From positions 89,787-153,786 of the forward strand of contig NZ_JAPYKK010000007.1 of NCBI RefSeq assembly GCF_029623395.1: DNA of 64,000 bases, given 5' to 3'. The DNA is from Sphingomonas echinoides (lineage in GTDB: Bacteria; Pseudomonadota; Alphaproteobacteria; Sphingomonadales; Sphingomonadaceae). Below are positions 52,976 through 62,020 of this stretch, piece after piece; position 1 is the first letter of the stretch; each line of letters opens with the position of its first letter. The position numbers and the translations under genes were made by a program. The notes under the pieces are model-generated. The model was not told where the DNA came from, ran no database searches, and saw only the letters and a program-made list of their open reading frames with translations.

Positions 52976-53143
52976 CGGTAAACTCCTTGGGTTGGTGTCC
53001 AGCCTTCTACCGAGTCGTCCCACCGGCCCACTGAACCTTGCGGTTCAGTTTGGGTTTAGACCCGCAAGCTAGCCGGATCCCCGAAGCTAGCCAGATCTTG
53101 TCGCGGCATCCTGTCGCGCCACCGCCTACGAAAGAGCCGCCTT

Positions 53144-53803
53144 ATGCGTATCCTGCTGGTCGAGGACGACGCCGCGCTGGCAGAGGCCACCGCCAAGGCG
53201 CTCCGCGCGGAGCATTTCGCGGTCGATATCGCGGAGAATGGCGAGGACGGCGCGCATCTCGGCGATACCGAAACCTATGACGCGGCGGTGCTCGATCTGG
53301 GGCTGCCGCGCAAATCGGGGATTACCGTGCTCGAGGAATGGCGTGCCGCCGGGCGCGCGCTGCCGGTGCTGATCCTCACCGCGCGCGATGGCTGGTCCGA
53401 AAAGGTCGCGGGGTTTCGCGCGGGCGCGGACGATTACCTGACCAAGCCGTTCCGAATCGAGGAACTCGTCATGCGGCTGCGCGCGTTGGTGCGACGCTCG
53501 GCGGGGCATGCCGCGGCGCGGATCGTGTGTGGTCCGATCGCGTTCGACGCGCAGACCGGGCAGGTCGAGCGTGACGGGCTCCCGCTCCGCCTCACCGCAC
53601 TCGAATGGCGTGTGCTCTCGACGCTGATGCTGCGCAAGGGTGTGGTGGTCGAACGGCTCGACCTGATGGAGCATATCTACGAAGGCGACGCGGACCCCGA
53701 TTCGAACTCGCTCGAGGTGATCGTCGGACGGCTGCGCAAGAAGATCGGCGCGGACCTGATCGAGACGGTCCGCGGGCGCGGCTATCGGATCGTGGCGGCG
53801 TGA
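53144..53803 (+). CDS. OmpR/PhoP-type response regulator
   Basis: A 219-residue regulator. The receiver (1-115) has the acidic pair E8-D9/D10, phospho-acceptor D52 (AVLDLGLP), and K103 in YLTKPFRI. The winged-helix output is at about 130-217 with SNSLEVIVGRLRKKI and VRGRGYRIVA. It stands 55 bases before its kinase. The arrangement and sequence are of the FeuP/PhoP kind (inference), and the divergent exported protein is a likely target. Confidence 0.92.
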   Translation: MRILLVEDDAALAEATAKALRAEHFAVDIAENGEDGAHLGDTETYDAAVLDLGLPRKSGITVLEEWRAAGRALPVLILTARDGWSEKVAGFRAGADDYLTKPFRIEELVMRLRALVRRSAGHAAARIVCGPIAFDAQTGQVERDGLPLRLTALEWRVLSTLMLRKGVVVERLDLMEHIYEGDADPDSNSLEVIVGRLRKKIGADLIETVRGRGYRIVAA

Positions 53804-53858
53804 GCGCGACGTTTAGTTCCCCCGACTGCCGTCATGTCGCCGCCGCCCGGTGGCAAGC

Positions 53859-55265
53859 ATGACCCTCCTGCCCCGCTCACTCTACGGGCGCCTGCTCGTC
53901 ACCGCGCTTGTCGCAACACTCGCGGCGCTCGCCTTTGCCGCGCTGACGATCGGCGCGGTGCTCGACCGGTTCGTGATGCAAGGGCTGGACGACCGGCTCG
54001 ATTCGCAGATCGCCATCCTTGAACAGGCGGTGCGCCCGGACGGCAGCATCGACCGCGATCGCCTGATCCTCGCCGCGCCTTATGCCGACCCGGCAAGCGG
54101 CTGGGGCTGGCGGATCGATGCGGCGGGGAAGACGATCGCCTCTCCCGCCGCCCCGAACGTCGATGCGATGCGCGCGCCGTGGACAGCGCTTCCCCCGTCC
54201 CTCCCCGAACCGCCACCGGGAGACGGCCCGGACGCGCCACGCCGGCACGGTCGCCCTAACGATCATACCCGTGCGCTCGACTGGCGCGACCAGCACGGGT
54301 CGCGGCACGCGCGCAGCCTGCTGCTCGCCACGCCCGCCGGTCAGGTCCGCATCACGGCCTCTGCGCCGCGCGCGATCGTCGAACGACCGCTGCGCGCCGC
54401 GATGGCGCCACTGCTCGGGTCGTTGCTGCTGCTTGGCGTAGCGCTCGGCATCGCGACGCTGGTGCAGTTGCGCGTCGGGCTTGCTCCGCTTGGTCGGATG
54501 CGGACCGCCCTCGCGGCGGTGCGCGGTGGGCGGGCAACCACGATTCCCGCGGACCAACCGCGCGAGCTCTCCCCGCTCGCCGCCGAGATCAACGCGCTGC
54601 TGGAGGAGAATGCCGCCGCGCTCGCCAATGCGCGCGGGCATGTCGCCAATCTCGCGCACGGGCTCAAGACCCCGCTCGCGACGCTCGCGCTCACGGTCCG
54701 CCCGCTCGATTCGGACGGGTCGCTCGCGGCACAGATCGCCCGGATCGATCAGGCGGTGCGGCACCACCTCGGCCGCGCCCGCGCCGCGACCCCGGGTGCG
54801 GCCGCGCGGGTTGCGACCCCGCTCGCCCCGGTCGTCGCGGATCTGGCGGCGGCGCTTGCGCGGATCCATGCCGAACGCGCAATCACCGCCGAAGTCGCGA
54901 TCGACCCCGCGCTCGCGGTGGCGGTCGACCGGCAGGATCTCGACGAGCTGGTCGGCAATCTACTCGACAACGCATGGCGCTGGGCAACGAATCGCATCGT
55001 GGTGACAGCAAACCGGTCGCAAGGTGACCGATTCGCCACGCTGACGATCGCGGACGACGGCCCCGGCATCCCCGAAACGACCCGCGCCGCGGCGTTGTCC
55101 GCGGGGCAGAGGCTCGACGAACGCGGCGACGGCCACGGCTTCGGCCTGTCGATCGCAGCCGAGCTCGCAACCCTGTATGGCGGCACGCTGACACTCGACA
55201 CGGCGACGATCGGCGGGCTAGCGGTGCGCATCACGCTTCCCGTGGCGGCCGACGGCGCCGGTTGA
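53859..55265 (+). CDS. Sensor histidine kinase
   Basis: A 468-residue kinase with two transmembrane helices (about 12-35 and 180-205) around a periplasmic sensor with a Pro- and Asp-rich patch (PPPGDGPDAPRRHG). HAMP-like residues follow, then the H box NLAHGLKTPLATL (His about 267), N box LVGNLLDNAWRWA, and G boxes DDGPGIPE and GHGFGLSIA. ATG 53859 is used; GTG 53850 is in frame. It pairs with the upstream response regulator. Confidence 0.92.
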   Translation: MTLLPRSLYGRLLVTALVATLAALAFAALTIGAVLDRFVMQGLDDRLDSQIAILEQAVRPDGSIDRDRLILAAPYADPASGWGWRIDAAGKTIASPAAPNVDAMRAPWTALPPSLPEPPPGDGPDAPRRHGRPNDHTRALDWRDQHGSRHARSLLLATPAGQVRITASAPRAIVERPLRAAMAPLLGSLLLLGVALGIATLVQLRVGLAPLGRMRTALAAVRGGRATTIPADQPRELSPLAAEINALLEENAAALANARGHVANLAHGLKTPLATLALTVRPLDSDGSLAAQIARIDQAVRHHLGRARAATPGAAARVATPLAPVVADLAAALARIHAERAITAEVAIDPALAVAVDRQDLDELVGNLLDNAWRWATNRIVVTANRSQGDRFATLTIADDGPGIPETTRAAALSAGQRLDERGDGHGFGLSIAAELATLYGGTLTLDTATIGGLAVRITLPVAADGAG

Positions 55266-55690
55266 CCGCGCGGCGTGAAATAAATGTCACGTTCCCGGTT
55301 CGGTCTCTTGCCTTTCTGCAACGCCAGCTTTGACCGCGCGTCGCTCCTCCCACGGCATCGCAAAGAGTCGCCAACGGACGAGTTTTAGCGACGAGCCGAG
55401 TCCCCGAAATGTCATTTACCGTCTTGCGTGATGGACGGGATCGGCACAATCTGTAGGGGTAAGGTTCGGGGGCGAACCCAACAACTGGTAGAACGAAGCG
55501 TACGACCTTATATCGTACAGGAGACCCGACCGGCATCGCGGATGCGGCAGTGGTCAGTTTTTGTTCTCACCGATCGCCCCTGAAATGCTAACGAGGGGGC
55601 TCGTCCCCCGAGTCGAACGAAGATCGAACGGATCGGGAACGAATATCGTGTCCGATTCCGGTACTTCGAGATGTCATCAGGGGCGAGACA
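55266..55690. other. Upstream region of nrdA
   Basis: About 425 bases without a gene. It contains CAATCTGTAG at 55447-55456 and the related CAACTGGTAG at 55482-55491. The first matches 8 of 10 core positions of the NrdR box, the second 6 of 10, and their 35-base offset is a little longer than usual. An AT-rich TTATAT lies at 55508-55513. No riboswitch is recognised. Confidence 0.3.
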
Positions 55691-57646
55691 ATGGATTTTC
55701 GGGATACCGAGGAAGTGAAGACGGATATGGCAACCGACATGATCGAGGCGCTCGCAGCAAGCGTTCAGGCGCCACAGGCAGCTGCCCAGGACACTGATCG
55801 CAACGGCGCAGATCGCAAGCTCGCGGCGCGCGGCGATTCCAAGGAAGTCCACGTGCAGCTGTACCCGGTCGAAGTCGACCATTCGCGAGATGCGCTGCTG
55901 ACCGATTTCGGCAAGGAAACGCTGCGCGACCGCTACCTGCTCCCGGGCGAGACGTTCCAGGACCTGTTCGTCCGCGTGGCCTCGGCCTATGCCGACAACG
56001 AAGCGCATGCGCAGCGGCTCTACGGCTATATTTCGCGCCTGTGGTTCATGCCCGCGACGCCGGTGTTGTCGAACGGCGGTACCGGGCGCGGCCTGCCGAT
56101 CTCGTGCTTCCTCAACTCGGTCCCCGACAGCCTCGGCGGGATCGTGGATACGTGGAACGAGAATGTCTGGCTCGCGTCGCGCGGCGGCGGGATCGGCACC
56201 TATTGGGGCAACGTCCGCGGGATCGGCGAGCCGGTCGGCCTCAACGGCAAGACCTCGGGGATCATCCCGTTCGTCCGCGTGATGGATTCGCTGACGCTTG
56301 CGATCAGCCAGGGCTCGCTGCGGCGTGGCTCGGCGGCCTGCTATCTCGACGTGTCGCATCCCGAGATCGAGGAATTCCTCGAGATCCGCAAACCCTCGGG
56401 CGATTTCAACCGCAAGGCGCTCAACCTCCACCACGGCGTGCTGATCACCGACGCGTTCATGGAAGCGGTCCGCGAGGGCAGCGAATGGACGCTGGTGAGC
56501 CCCAAGGACGGCTCTGCCCGCGCTACCGTCGATGCGCGCTCGCTGTTCCAGAAGCTGGTCGAGACGCGGCTTGCCACCGGCGAGCCGTACATCGTCTTCG
56601 CGGATCACGTGAACAAGGGCATGCCGCGCCACCACCGCGAGCTCGGGCTCAAGGTGTCGACGTCCAACCTGTGCAGCGAGATCACGCTGCCGACCGGCAC
56701 CGACCATCTCGGCAACGAGCGCACCGCGGTGTGCTGTCTGTCGTCGCTCAACCTCGAGACGTGGGACCAGTGGAAGGACGACAAGGGCTTCATCGAGGAC
56801 GTCATGCGCTTCCTCGACAACGTCCTGCAGGACTTCATCGACCGCGCCGAACCCGGCATGGAGCGCGCCGCTTATTCGGCGATGCGCGAGCGGTCGGTCG
56901 GTCTCGGCGTGATGGGCTATCACTCGTTCCTCCAGGCGCGCGGTCTGGCGTTCGAGGGCGCGATGGCGAAGTCGTGGAACCTCCGTATGTTCAAGCACAT
57001 CAAGGCGCAGGTCGACGAAGCGTCGATGCACCTCGCGGTCGAGCGTGGGCCCTGCCCCGACGCGGCGGATCGTGGCGTGATGGAGCGGTTCAGCTGCAAG
57101 ATGGCGATCGCGCCGACCGCGTCGATCAGCATCATCTGCGGCGGCACCTCGGCGTGCATCGAGCCGATCCCCGCGAACATCTACACCCACAAGACGCTCA
57201 GCGGCTCGTTCTCGATCAAGAATCCGTATCTCGAAAAGCTGCTGGTCGCCAAGTCGAAGAATTCGGATGCGATCTGGAACTCGATCCTCGAACAGGGCGG
57301 GTCGGTCCAGCATCTCGAGTTCCTCGACGTCGAGGAAAAGGATTGCTTCAAGACCAGCTTCGAGATCGACCAGCGCTGGCTGCTCGAGCTCCAGGCGGAC
57401 CGCACGCCCTATATCGACCAGTCGACCTCGCTCAACCTGTTCATCCCGGCCGACGTCGAGAAGTGGGACTTGCTGATGCTCCACTTCCGCGCGTGGGAAT
57501 TGGGAATCAAGTCGCTTTATTACCTGCGCTCCAAGTCGGTGCAGCGCGCCGGTTTCGCGGGCGGGGTCGAGAACGACAACACGATCGAGAAGCCGCAATA
57601 CGAATTCGAGACCACCGATTACGACGAGTGTCTCGCCTGCCAGTGA
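55691..57646 (+). CDS. nrdA: Class Ia ribonucleotide reductase, large subunit
   Basis: A 651-residue catalytic subunit that reduces ribonucleoside diphosphates. Substrate-site and radical-site segments are ISCFLNSVPDS, SNLCSEITLP (radical and electron-relay Cys region), APTASISIICG, and SLNLFIPAD, with paired tyrosines in KSLYYLRSKS and C-terminal redox pair in ECLACQ. No N-terminal ATP-cone is present; the first 60 residues are low-complexity. ATG 55691 is the longest start; internal ATGs at codons 13 and 17 are alternatives. NrdB lies 2.8 kb away. Confidence 0.95.
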   Translation: MDFRDTEEVKTDMATDMIEALAASVQAPQAAAQDTDRNGADRKLAARGDSKEVHVQLYPVEVDHSRDALLTDFGKETLRDRYLLPGETFQDLFVRVASAYADNEAHAQRLYGYISRLWFMPATPVLSNGGTGRGLPISCFLNSVPDSLGGIVDTWNENVWLASRGGGIGTYWGNVRGIGEPVGLNGKTSGIIPFVRVMDSLTLAISQGSLRRGSAACYLDVSHPEIEEFLEIRKPSGDFNRKALNLHHGVLITDAFMEAVREGSEWTLVSPKDGSARATVDARSLFQKLVETRLATGEPYIVFADHVNKGMPRHHRELGLKVSTSNLCSEITLPTGTDHLGNERTAVCCLSSLNLETWDQWKDDKGFIEDVMRFLDNVLQDFIDRAEPGMERAAYSAMRERSVGLGVMGYHSFLQARGLAFEGAMAKSWNLRMFKHIKAQVDEASMHLAVERGPCPDAADRGVMERFSCKMAIAPTASISIICGGTSACIEPIPANIYTHKTLSGSFSIKNPYLEKLLVAKSKNSDAIWNSILEQGGSVQHLEFLDVEEKDCFKTSFEIDQRWLLELQADRTPYIDQSTSLNLFIPADVEKWDLLMLHFRAWELGIKSLYYLRSKSVQRAGFAGGVENDNTIEKPQYEFETTDYDECLACQ

Positions 57647-58021
57647 TGCGATAGCGGGGGTGTCGGGTGGCACCTTTCCCGGACCGGATCGGTCGCGCCC
57701 CCGACAACCTACAGTCTCGAATAGGTAAAAGCCGCCGTGCCCGACGTTCAGATCCTCACGATGCAAGACGGGTGGCGCGATCTCGCGCGATCCGTTACGC
57801 GTCGACAACGATCGGTTGGGCCGCGATGGACATACCGATCCTCCGCTTGCGGTGCGCGCGACGCGTCCCGTACGGCGGCTCTACTTTTGCACTGTACCGG
57901 CCCCTCGCGGTCGGGTCTGCAACGACGCGCGTATCCTGTTGTCGGCACGACACCAACCATACGCCCGTTGCCCGGTCCGTTCACGACGGCCCTCGTGCCG
58001 GCGAGACCGAGGGGGCCCACC
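57647..58021. other. Gap between nrdA and the methyltransferase gene
   Basis: About 375 bases of high GC in which I recognise no gene. The frame of the downstream methyltransferase stays open through it, but the translated stretch is arginine-rich and unlike its family. GGGGGCGCG-rich sequence near 57690 is all I see. Confidence 0.4.
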
Positions 58022-58723
58022 ATGTCCGCTACGACCGCTTATGATGGCTATGAGGCCTGGAAAGGCTGGAGCGAGGATCAGTTCATGACCCTCGACCAGA
58101 CGGACCGCGCGTATTTCGACCTCGAGATGCGCGGCGTTCCGGTGACCGGCGAGCACGTCCTCGAAATCGGGTTCGGCAACGGCAGCTTCCTTGCCTGGGC
58201 GAAGGCGCAGGGCGCCTTGCTGTGCGGAACAGAATTGTCGGAGCAGGGCCAGGCCTCCGCCGCGAACCGTGGCGTTGAGGTCCTGCCGGTCGACCTTGCG
58301 CAGTCAGTAGCGACACATCGCGCGCGCTTCGGCGTGATCGCGGCGTTCGACGTGTTCGAACATCTCTCGTTCGACGCGATCCGCACGATGCTCGATCAGA
58401 TCGGCGCGTTGCTTCGCCCCGGCGGTCATTGCGTGGTCCGCTTTCCCAATGGGCAAGGCCTTTTGTCCGGGCTGTACCAGGCGGGGGATTATACGCATGT
58501 CTCGACGCTGTCGGCGTCCATCATGACGCAATTCGTCCACGGCACAGTCCTAGACATCGTCCGTGCCGACAGCAGCGCGATCCCCGATCGCGGCCTCGCC
58601 TGGAAAGCACGCAGCCTGCTACGTCGTGGGTTCGAGGCACTGTTGTGCCGGTTGTACGGCTTTCGCGCGCCGCTCGGCCCCAACCTCACCGTGGTCCTTC
58701 GCAAAAAAGAGGGCGCCGCATGA
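58022..58723 (+). CDS. SAM-dependent methyltransferase (class I)
   Basis: A 233-residue protein with motif I HVLEIGFGNGSFLAWA (about 40-55), GTELSEQG, AAFDVFEHLSFD and LLRPGGHCVVRFPNGQG. It resembles the methyltransf_23 group that acts on sugars or O-antigen-like polymers. GAGGGGG stands 6 bases before ATG 58022. The target is unknown. Last codons form the stem of a bidirectional terminator. Confidence 0.85.
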   Translation: MSATTAYDGYEAWKGWSEDQFMTLDQTDRAYFDLEMRGVPVTGEHVLEIGFGNGSFLAWAKAQGALLCGTELSEQGQASAANRGVEVLPVDLAQSVATHRARFGVIAAFDVFEHLSFDAIRTMLDQIGALLRPGGHCVVRFPNGQGLLSGLYQAGDYTHVSTLSASIMTQFVHGTVLDIVRADSSAIPDRGLAWKARSLLRRGFEALLCRLYGFRAPLGPNLTVVLRKKEGAA

Positions 58724-58735
58724 GCGACGCCCTCT
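58703..58735 (-). terminator. Intrinsic terminator of the DUF2171 gene, overlapping the methyltransferase end
   Basis: On the minus strand AGAGGGCG-T-CGC-TCAT-GCG-G-CGCCCTCT is followed by TTTTTT. It sits 40 bases past the DUF2171 stop. The opposite strand has the same stem but ends at the methyltransferase stop codon within the loop. Confidence 0.88.
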
Positions 58736-58776
58736 CCTGTATCGGTCACGGCGCGCAGGGCGCTCCGGATGCCGGA

Positions 58777-59037
58777 TTACTTTTCTTCTTCGAACGTCAC
58801 CGCGACGTCGGCGTTCGCGCTGAGGCGGACCTTGCCGTCCTCGATGTCCGCGACCAGGCCGAGCGAGATGTAATGGTGATGCCCTTCGTGGCTGGTCGTG
58901 CCTTCCTTGACCTGCGCACCCGAGTCCTTCTTGGTCAGCTTGATCCGGCCGCCCTCGACATGGTCGACCGTGCCGACATGGACGCCGTCTGCGCCGATGA
59001 CTTCGGCATGTTCTTGAATCTGCGATGCGTCGACCAT
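58777..59037 (-). CDS. DUF2171 domain protein
   Basis: An 86-residue small protein. The N-terminus QIQEHAEVIGADGVHVGTVDHVEG is the PRC-barrel-like DUF2171 signature, followed by IKLTKKDSGAQ and GHHHYISLGLVADIEDGKVRL. Function is unknown; related proteins are small cytosolic beta-barrels in sphingomonads. AGGAG lies 9 bases before ATG 59037. It has its own terminator and is divergent from the next gene. Confidence 0.88.
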   Translation of the reverse strand: MVDASQIQEHAEVIGADGVHVGTVDHVEGGRIKLTKKDSGAQVKEGTTSHEGHHHYISLGLVADIEDGKVRLSANADVAVTFEEEK

Positions 59038-59111
59038 GATGGTAGCTCCTGTGGTGTGATTGCGGGTCTCCAACGCATGCCTGCGGGAATCGATGCACGG
59101 CGGGTGCTGCA

Positions 59112-59312
59112 GTGACCCTGTCGATCGGCATCATGTTCGCGGTTGCGGCGCTGTTCACGCTAATTGGCGCGGGGCTTCTCCTTGCCCTGCTGCGGCCAGC
59201 GAGCGAGGCCCGCGTTTACGCGTTTCGAATGATGGGAATTATGGCGATGTCCTTGGGCGTAGTGCTACTGATGTCGGCGACTGCCATGCTGCGCTGGAGT
59301 GTAACCCCTTGA
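59112..59312 (+). CDS. Small two-helix membrane protein
   Basis: A 66-residue hypothetical protein. Two hydrophobic segments (about 5-28 and 40-60) flank RPASEARVYAFRM. The start is GTG 59112 after GGCGGG. Its stop overlaps the TTG of the acyltransferase gene (TTGA), so the two are coupled. I do not recognise the family. Confidence 0.6.
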   Translation: MTLSIGIMFAVAALFTLIGAGLLLALLRPASEARVYAFRMMGIMAMSLGVVLLMSATAMLRWSVTP

Positions 59313-60424
59313 CCGACACGCTTATTCAGCCGCAAACGCCAGGGCTTGCGGCCACTGCCGCCAATCCCGAACACCGCAAGATCGCAGCCTATCCTGTATT
59401 CGACTGGTTGCGTTTCATCCTCGCGTCGATCGTTGTGCTGGTCCATGCGGGCTTCCGGTTTCCGGGGCCGATCGACGGCAGTCTCGCGGTCGGCGTTTTC
59501 CTCGCGCTCAGCGGATGGCTGATCGGCGGCATCCTGCTCCAGACCGAATGGGCAGAGCTTCCGCGCTTCTTCTACAACCGCGCGACCAGAATCTGGTGCC
59601 CGTATTTTGCGACGATGATCCTGCTCTACGCGACGGCGGCGGCGGCGCACGGAATCGACACCAACTGGCTCAAGTATCTGTTCTACGACGCGACGTTCAC
59701 CCATATCACTTGGACGGTCTTCCCGCGCGCGCTGGGGGAGATGCCGCTCAAGGGCACCGGAAATCACTTCTGGAGCATCTCGGTCGAAGAGCAGTTCTAC
59801 CTGTTTGCGCCGCTGCTGATGCTCGTGTGGCAATGGGGCAAGCAGCTTTGGACGTGGGTGATCGTCGCTGCGTTGCTGCTCGCCGTGCAATCGGTATTCG
59901 CGCCAATCGCGCTCGGCGTCCTCGCGGCAGTCGTTAATCGTGATTATGGTACGAACGCAGCAGGTGTGGCATGGAACGCGACCTATCGGGGTCCAATGAT
60001 TGCGGCGATCGCGGCTGTCATTCTCTTCATCGCCGCGGCGTATTTCCCGGTGCATCAGGTCCGGGCGCTCCTGGCGGTGGCCGTGGTTCTCGCGGCCGCG
60101 GTTCCGGGCAAACGCCCGCCGCTCGGCGTGTTCGTCGGGGCGATCTCCTATCCGCTCTACCTCAATCACTGGATGGGGGTTTACGTGGTCAACGCGATTG
60201 CGCACCGAGTCGGCACCCCTTCGGTTGGCATCCTGCACGCGCTCGACTATCTTGCGGCCATCCCGATCGCGATCGTCGCCTGGTTCCTGATCGACCGGCA
60301 AGTGATGACGTATCGCAATGGTTGGTACACGCGCCAGCGCGGCCAATGGCTGGGCGCAACCGCCTATGCCTTGCTCGCGATTGGCTTGACCGGCGGATTT
60401 CTCATTCAGCGGGCGGGCGGCTGA
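59309..60424 (+). CDS. Acyltransferase family 3 (OafA/YrhL-like) membrane protein
   Basis: A 371-residue integral-membrane O-acyltransferase with ten or so helices. Family marks are ASIVVLVHAGFRFPG (catalytic His region, about 40-54), GVFLALSGWLIGG, FFYNRATRIWCPYF and HFWSISVEEQFYLFAP. Members acylate surface sugars or peptidoglycan. TTG 59309 overlaps the previous stop. It sits between nrdA and nrdB with the methyltransferase, a placement unrelated to its chemistry. Confidence 0.88.
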   Translation: MTDTLIQPQTPGLAATAANPEHRKIAAYPVFDWLRFILASIVVLVHAGFRFPGPIDGSLAVGVFLALSGWLIGGILLQTEWAELPRFFYNRATRIWCPYFATMILLYATAAAAHGIDTNWLKYLFYDATFTHITWTVFPRALGEMPLKGTGNHFWSISVEEQFYLFAPLLMLVWQWGKQLWTWVIVAALLLAVQSVFAPIALGVLAAVVNRDYGTNAAGVAWNATYRGPMIAAIAAVILFIAAAYFPVHQVRALLAVAVVLAAAVPGKRPPLGVFVGAISYPLYLNHWMGVYVVNAIAHRVGTPSVGILHALDYLAAIPIAIVAWFLIDRQVMTYRNGWYTRQRGQWLGATAYALLAIGLTGGFLIQRAGG

Positions 60425-60480
60425 TGCCGCTGTCCCGTGCCGTTTTTCCTTTCAAATACAGCGTTCCGGAGTAGCCCCCA

Positions 60481-61544
60481 TGTCCCTCACCGAAGCCCGC
60501 AAGCAGTATAAGCCGTTCGAATACCCCTGGGCGTTCGATTTCTGGAAGCGCCAGCAGCAGATCCACTGGATGCCCGAGGAAGTGCCGTTGGGCGAGGATT
60601 GCCGCGACTGGGCGCAGAAGCTCAGCGACCATGAGCGCAACCTGCTCACGCAGATCTTCCGCTTCTTCACCCAGGCGGACGTCGAGGTGCAGGATTGCTA
60701 TCACGAGAAGTACGGCCGCATCTTCAAGCCGACCGAGATCAAGATGATGCTGGCGGCGTTCAGCAACATGGAGACGGTGCATATCGCCGCCTACAGCCAT
60801 CTGCTCGACACGATCGGCATGCCCGAGAGCGAGTATGGCGCCTTCCTCGAATATAGCGAGATGAAGGACAAGCACGATTACCTGCAGACGTTCGGCGTCG
60901 ATTCGGACGAGGACATCGCCAAGACGCTCGCGATGTTCGGCGGCTTCACCGAAGGGTTGCAGCTGTTCGCGTCGTTCGCGATGCTGATGAACTTCCCGCG
61001 CTTCAACAAGATGAAGGGCATGGGGCAGATCGTCACCTGGTCGATCCGCGACGAATCGCTGCATTGCGAGGGCATCATCAAGCTGTTCCACGCCTTCTGC
61101 GCGGAGCGGAACTGCCTCACCAAGTCGGTGCGCGACGACATTGCCGACATGTGTCAGCACACCGTCCGGCTCGAGGACAATTTCATCGACCTCGCGTTCG
61201 AAATGGGCCCGGTCAACGGCATGACGCCCAAGGAAATCAAGAAGTACATCCGCTACATTGCCGACTGGCGGCTGGGGCAGTTGGGCATGAAGCCGATCTA
61301 CATGATCGACGAACATCCGCTGCCGTGGCTCGCACCGATGCTCAACGGGGTCGAGCACGCCAACTTCTTCGAACAGCGCGCGACGGAATATTCGAAGGCA
61401 GCGACGCGCGGCAACTGGAACGAGGTGTGGGACGGGTTCGACAAGCGCCAGAAGGCCAAGGCCGGCCCATCGGGCATGGTGTTCGCGAACGAGGACTCGG
61501 ACGCGGTGGACATGTTCTCGCGGGCTGGAGTTGCGGCGGAGTAA
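60481..61544 (+). CDS. nrdB: Class Ia ribonucleotide reductase, small subunit
   Basis: A 354-residue di-iron radical subunit. Metal ligands D67, E98 and H101, and the radical tyrosine Y105 (ETVHIAAYSHLL), are in place; later ligands are in GGFTEGLQLF and WSIRDESLHCEG. The C-terminus that docks on NrdA ends VDMFSRAGVAAE. No ATP-cone is fused, although some NrdB proteins carry one. ATG 60481 follows GGAG. It is 2.8 kb from nrdA. Confidence 0.95.
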
Positions 61545-61558
61545 GTCGCGCCGGGCGC

Positions 61559-61580
61559 GGGATTAGCGCAAGCTAATCCC
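61559..61580 (+). terminator. Hairpin after nrdB
   Basis: GGGATTAGC-GCAA-GCTAATCCC is a perfect 9-base stem with a GNRA tetraloop, 14 bases after the nrdB stop. There is no U-run, so it is a 3' stabiliser or Rho-assisted end. Confidence 0.6.
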
Positions 61581-61590
61581 CGCCTCCAGG

Positions 61591-61665
61591 CAGACGCTAG
61601 CGATGCTCAGCCGCGTCGCTGCCGATCGCTGCGCCGAGGTAGCAAGCGCATGGCATGACTATTTC
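61591..61665 (+). pseudogene. 3' remnant of a DUF4160 gene
   Basis: The frame from 61597 reads LAMLSRVAADRCAEVASAWH then DYF, the C-terminal helix of DUF4160 proteins. The front two-thirds is gone; sequence upstream is the nrdB hairpin. It overlaps the DUF2442 start by 11 bases as the intact pair usually does. Confidence 0.55.
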
Positions 61666-61924
61666 CCCGAAGGGGACCGAAGTCGGCTTCGACGCAGATT
61701 AGATGTGGTTCGAGCTCGATGACGACCGCACGCTCGGCATGCCGCTCGCCTGGTTTCCGCAGCTGTTCGGTGCCAGCCCGGCCGATCTCGGCACGGTCCA
61801 GATCAGCCAGCACGGCCTGCATTGGGAAACGCTCGACGAAGACATTGCCATCGCCGGCCTGCTCGCCGGCAGGGGCGACCGGGCAATGTTCCCAAAAACT
61901 GGGCTGCTTGACGCTCCCAAATGA
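61655..61924 (+). pseudogene. DUF2442 gene with in-frame stop
   Basis: The frame begins MTISPKGTEVGFDAD, is halted by TAG at 61700-61702, and continues MWFELDDDRTLGMPLAWFPQ and WETLDEDIAIAGLLAGRGDR, the body of a DUF2442 domain. DUF2442 is normally 80-90 residues, so the start should be upstream of the stop. Translation might restart at ATG 61703, giving 73 residues. The DUF4160/DUF2442 pair often behaves like a toxin-antitoxin-type accessory pair; both members look decayed here. Confidence 0.7.
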
Positions 61925-62020
61925 CACGCTGCCCGTTGCGGCAAGTTTCATTGCATCAAAGCCGCAAACCGGGGCGAAGACATGCCCCCCTTCAGCGCCG
62001 CGATCGCCCCAGCAGCCCCC

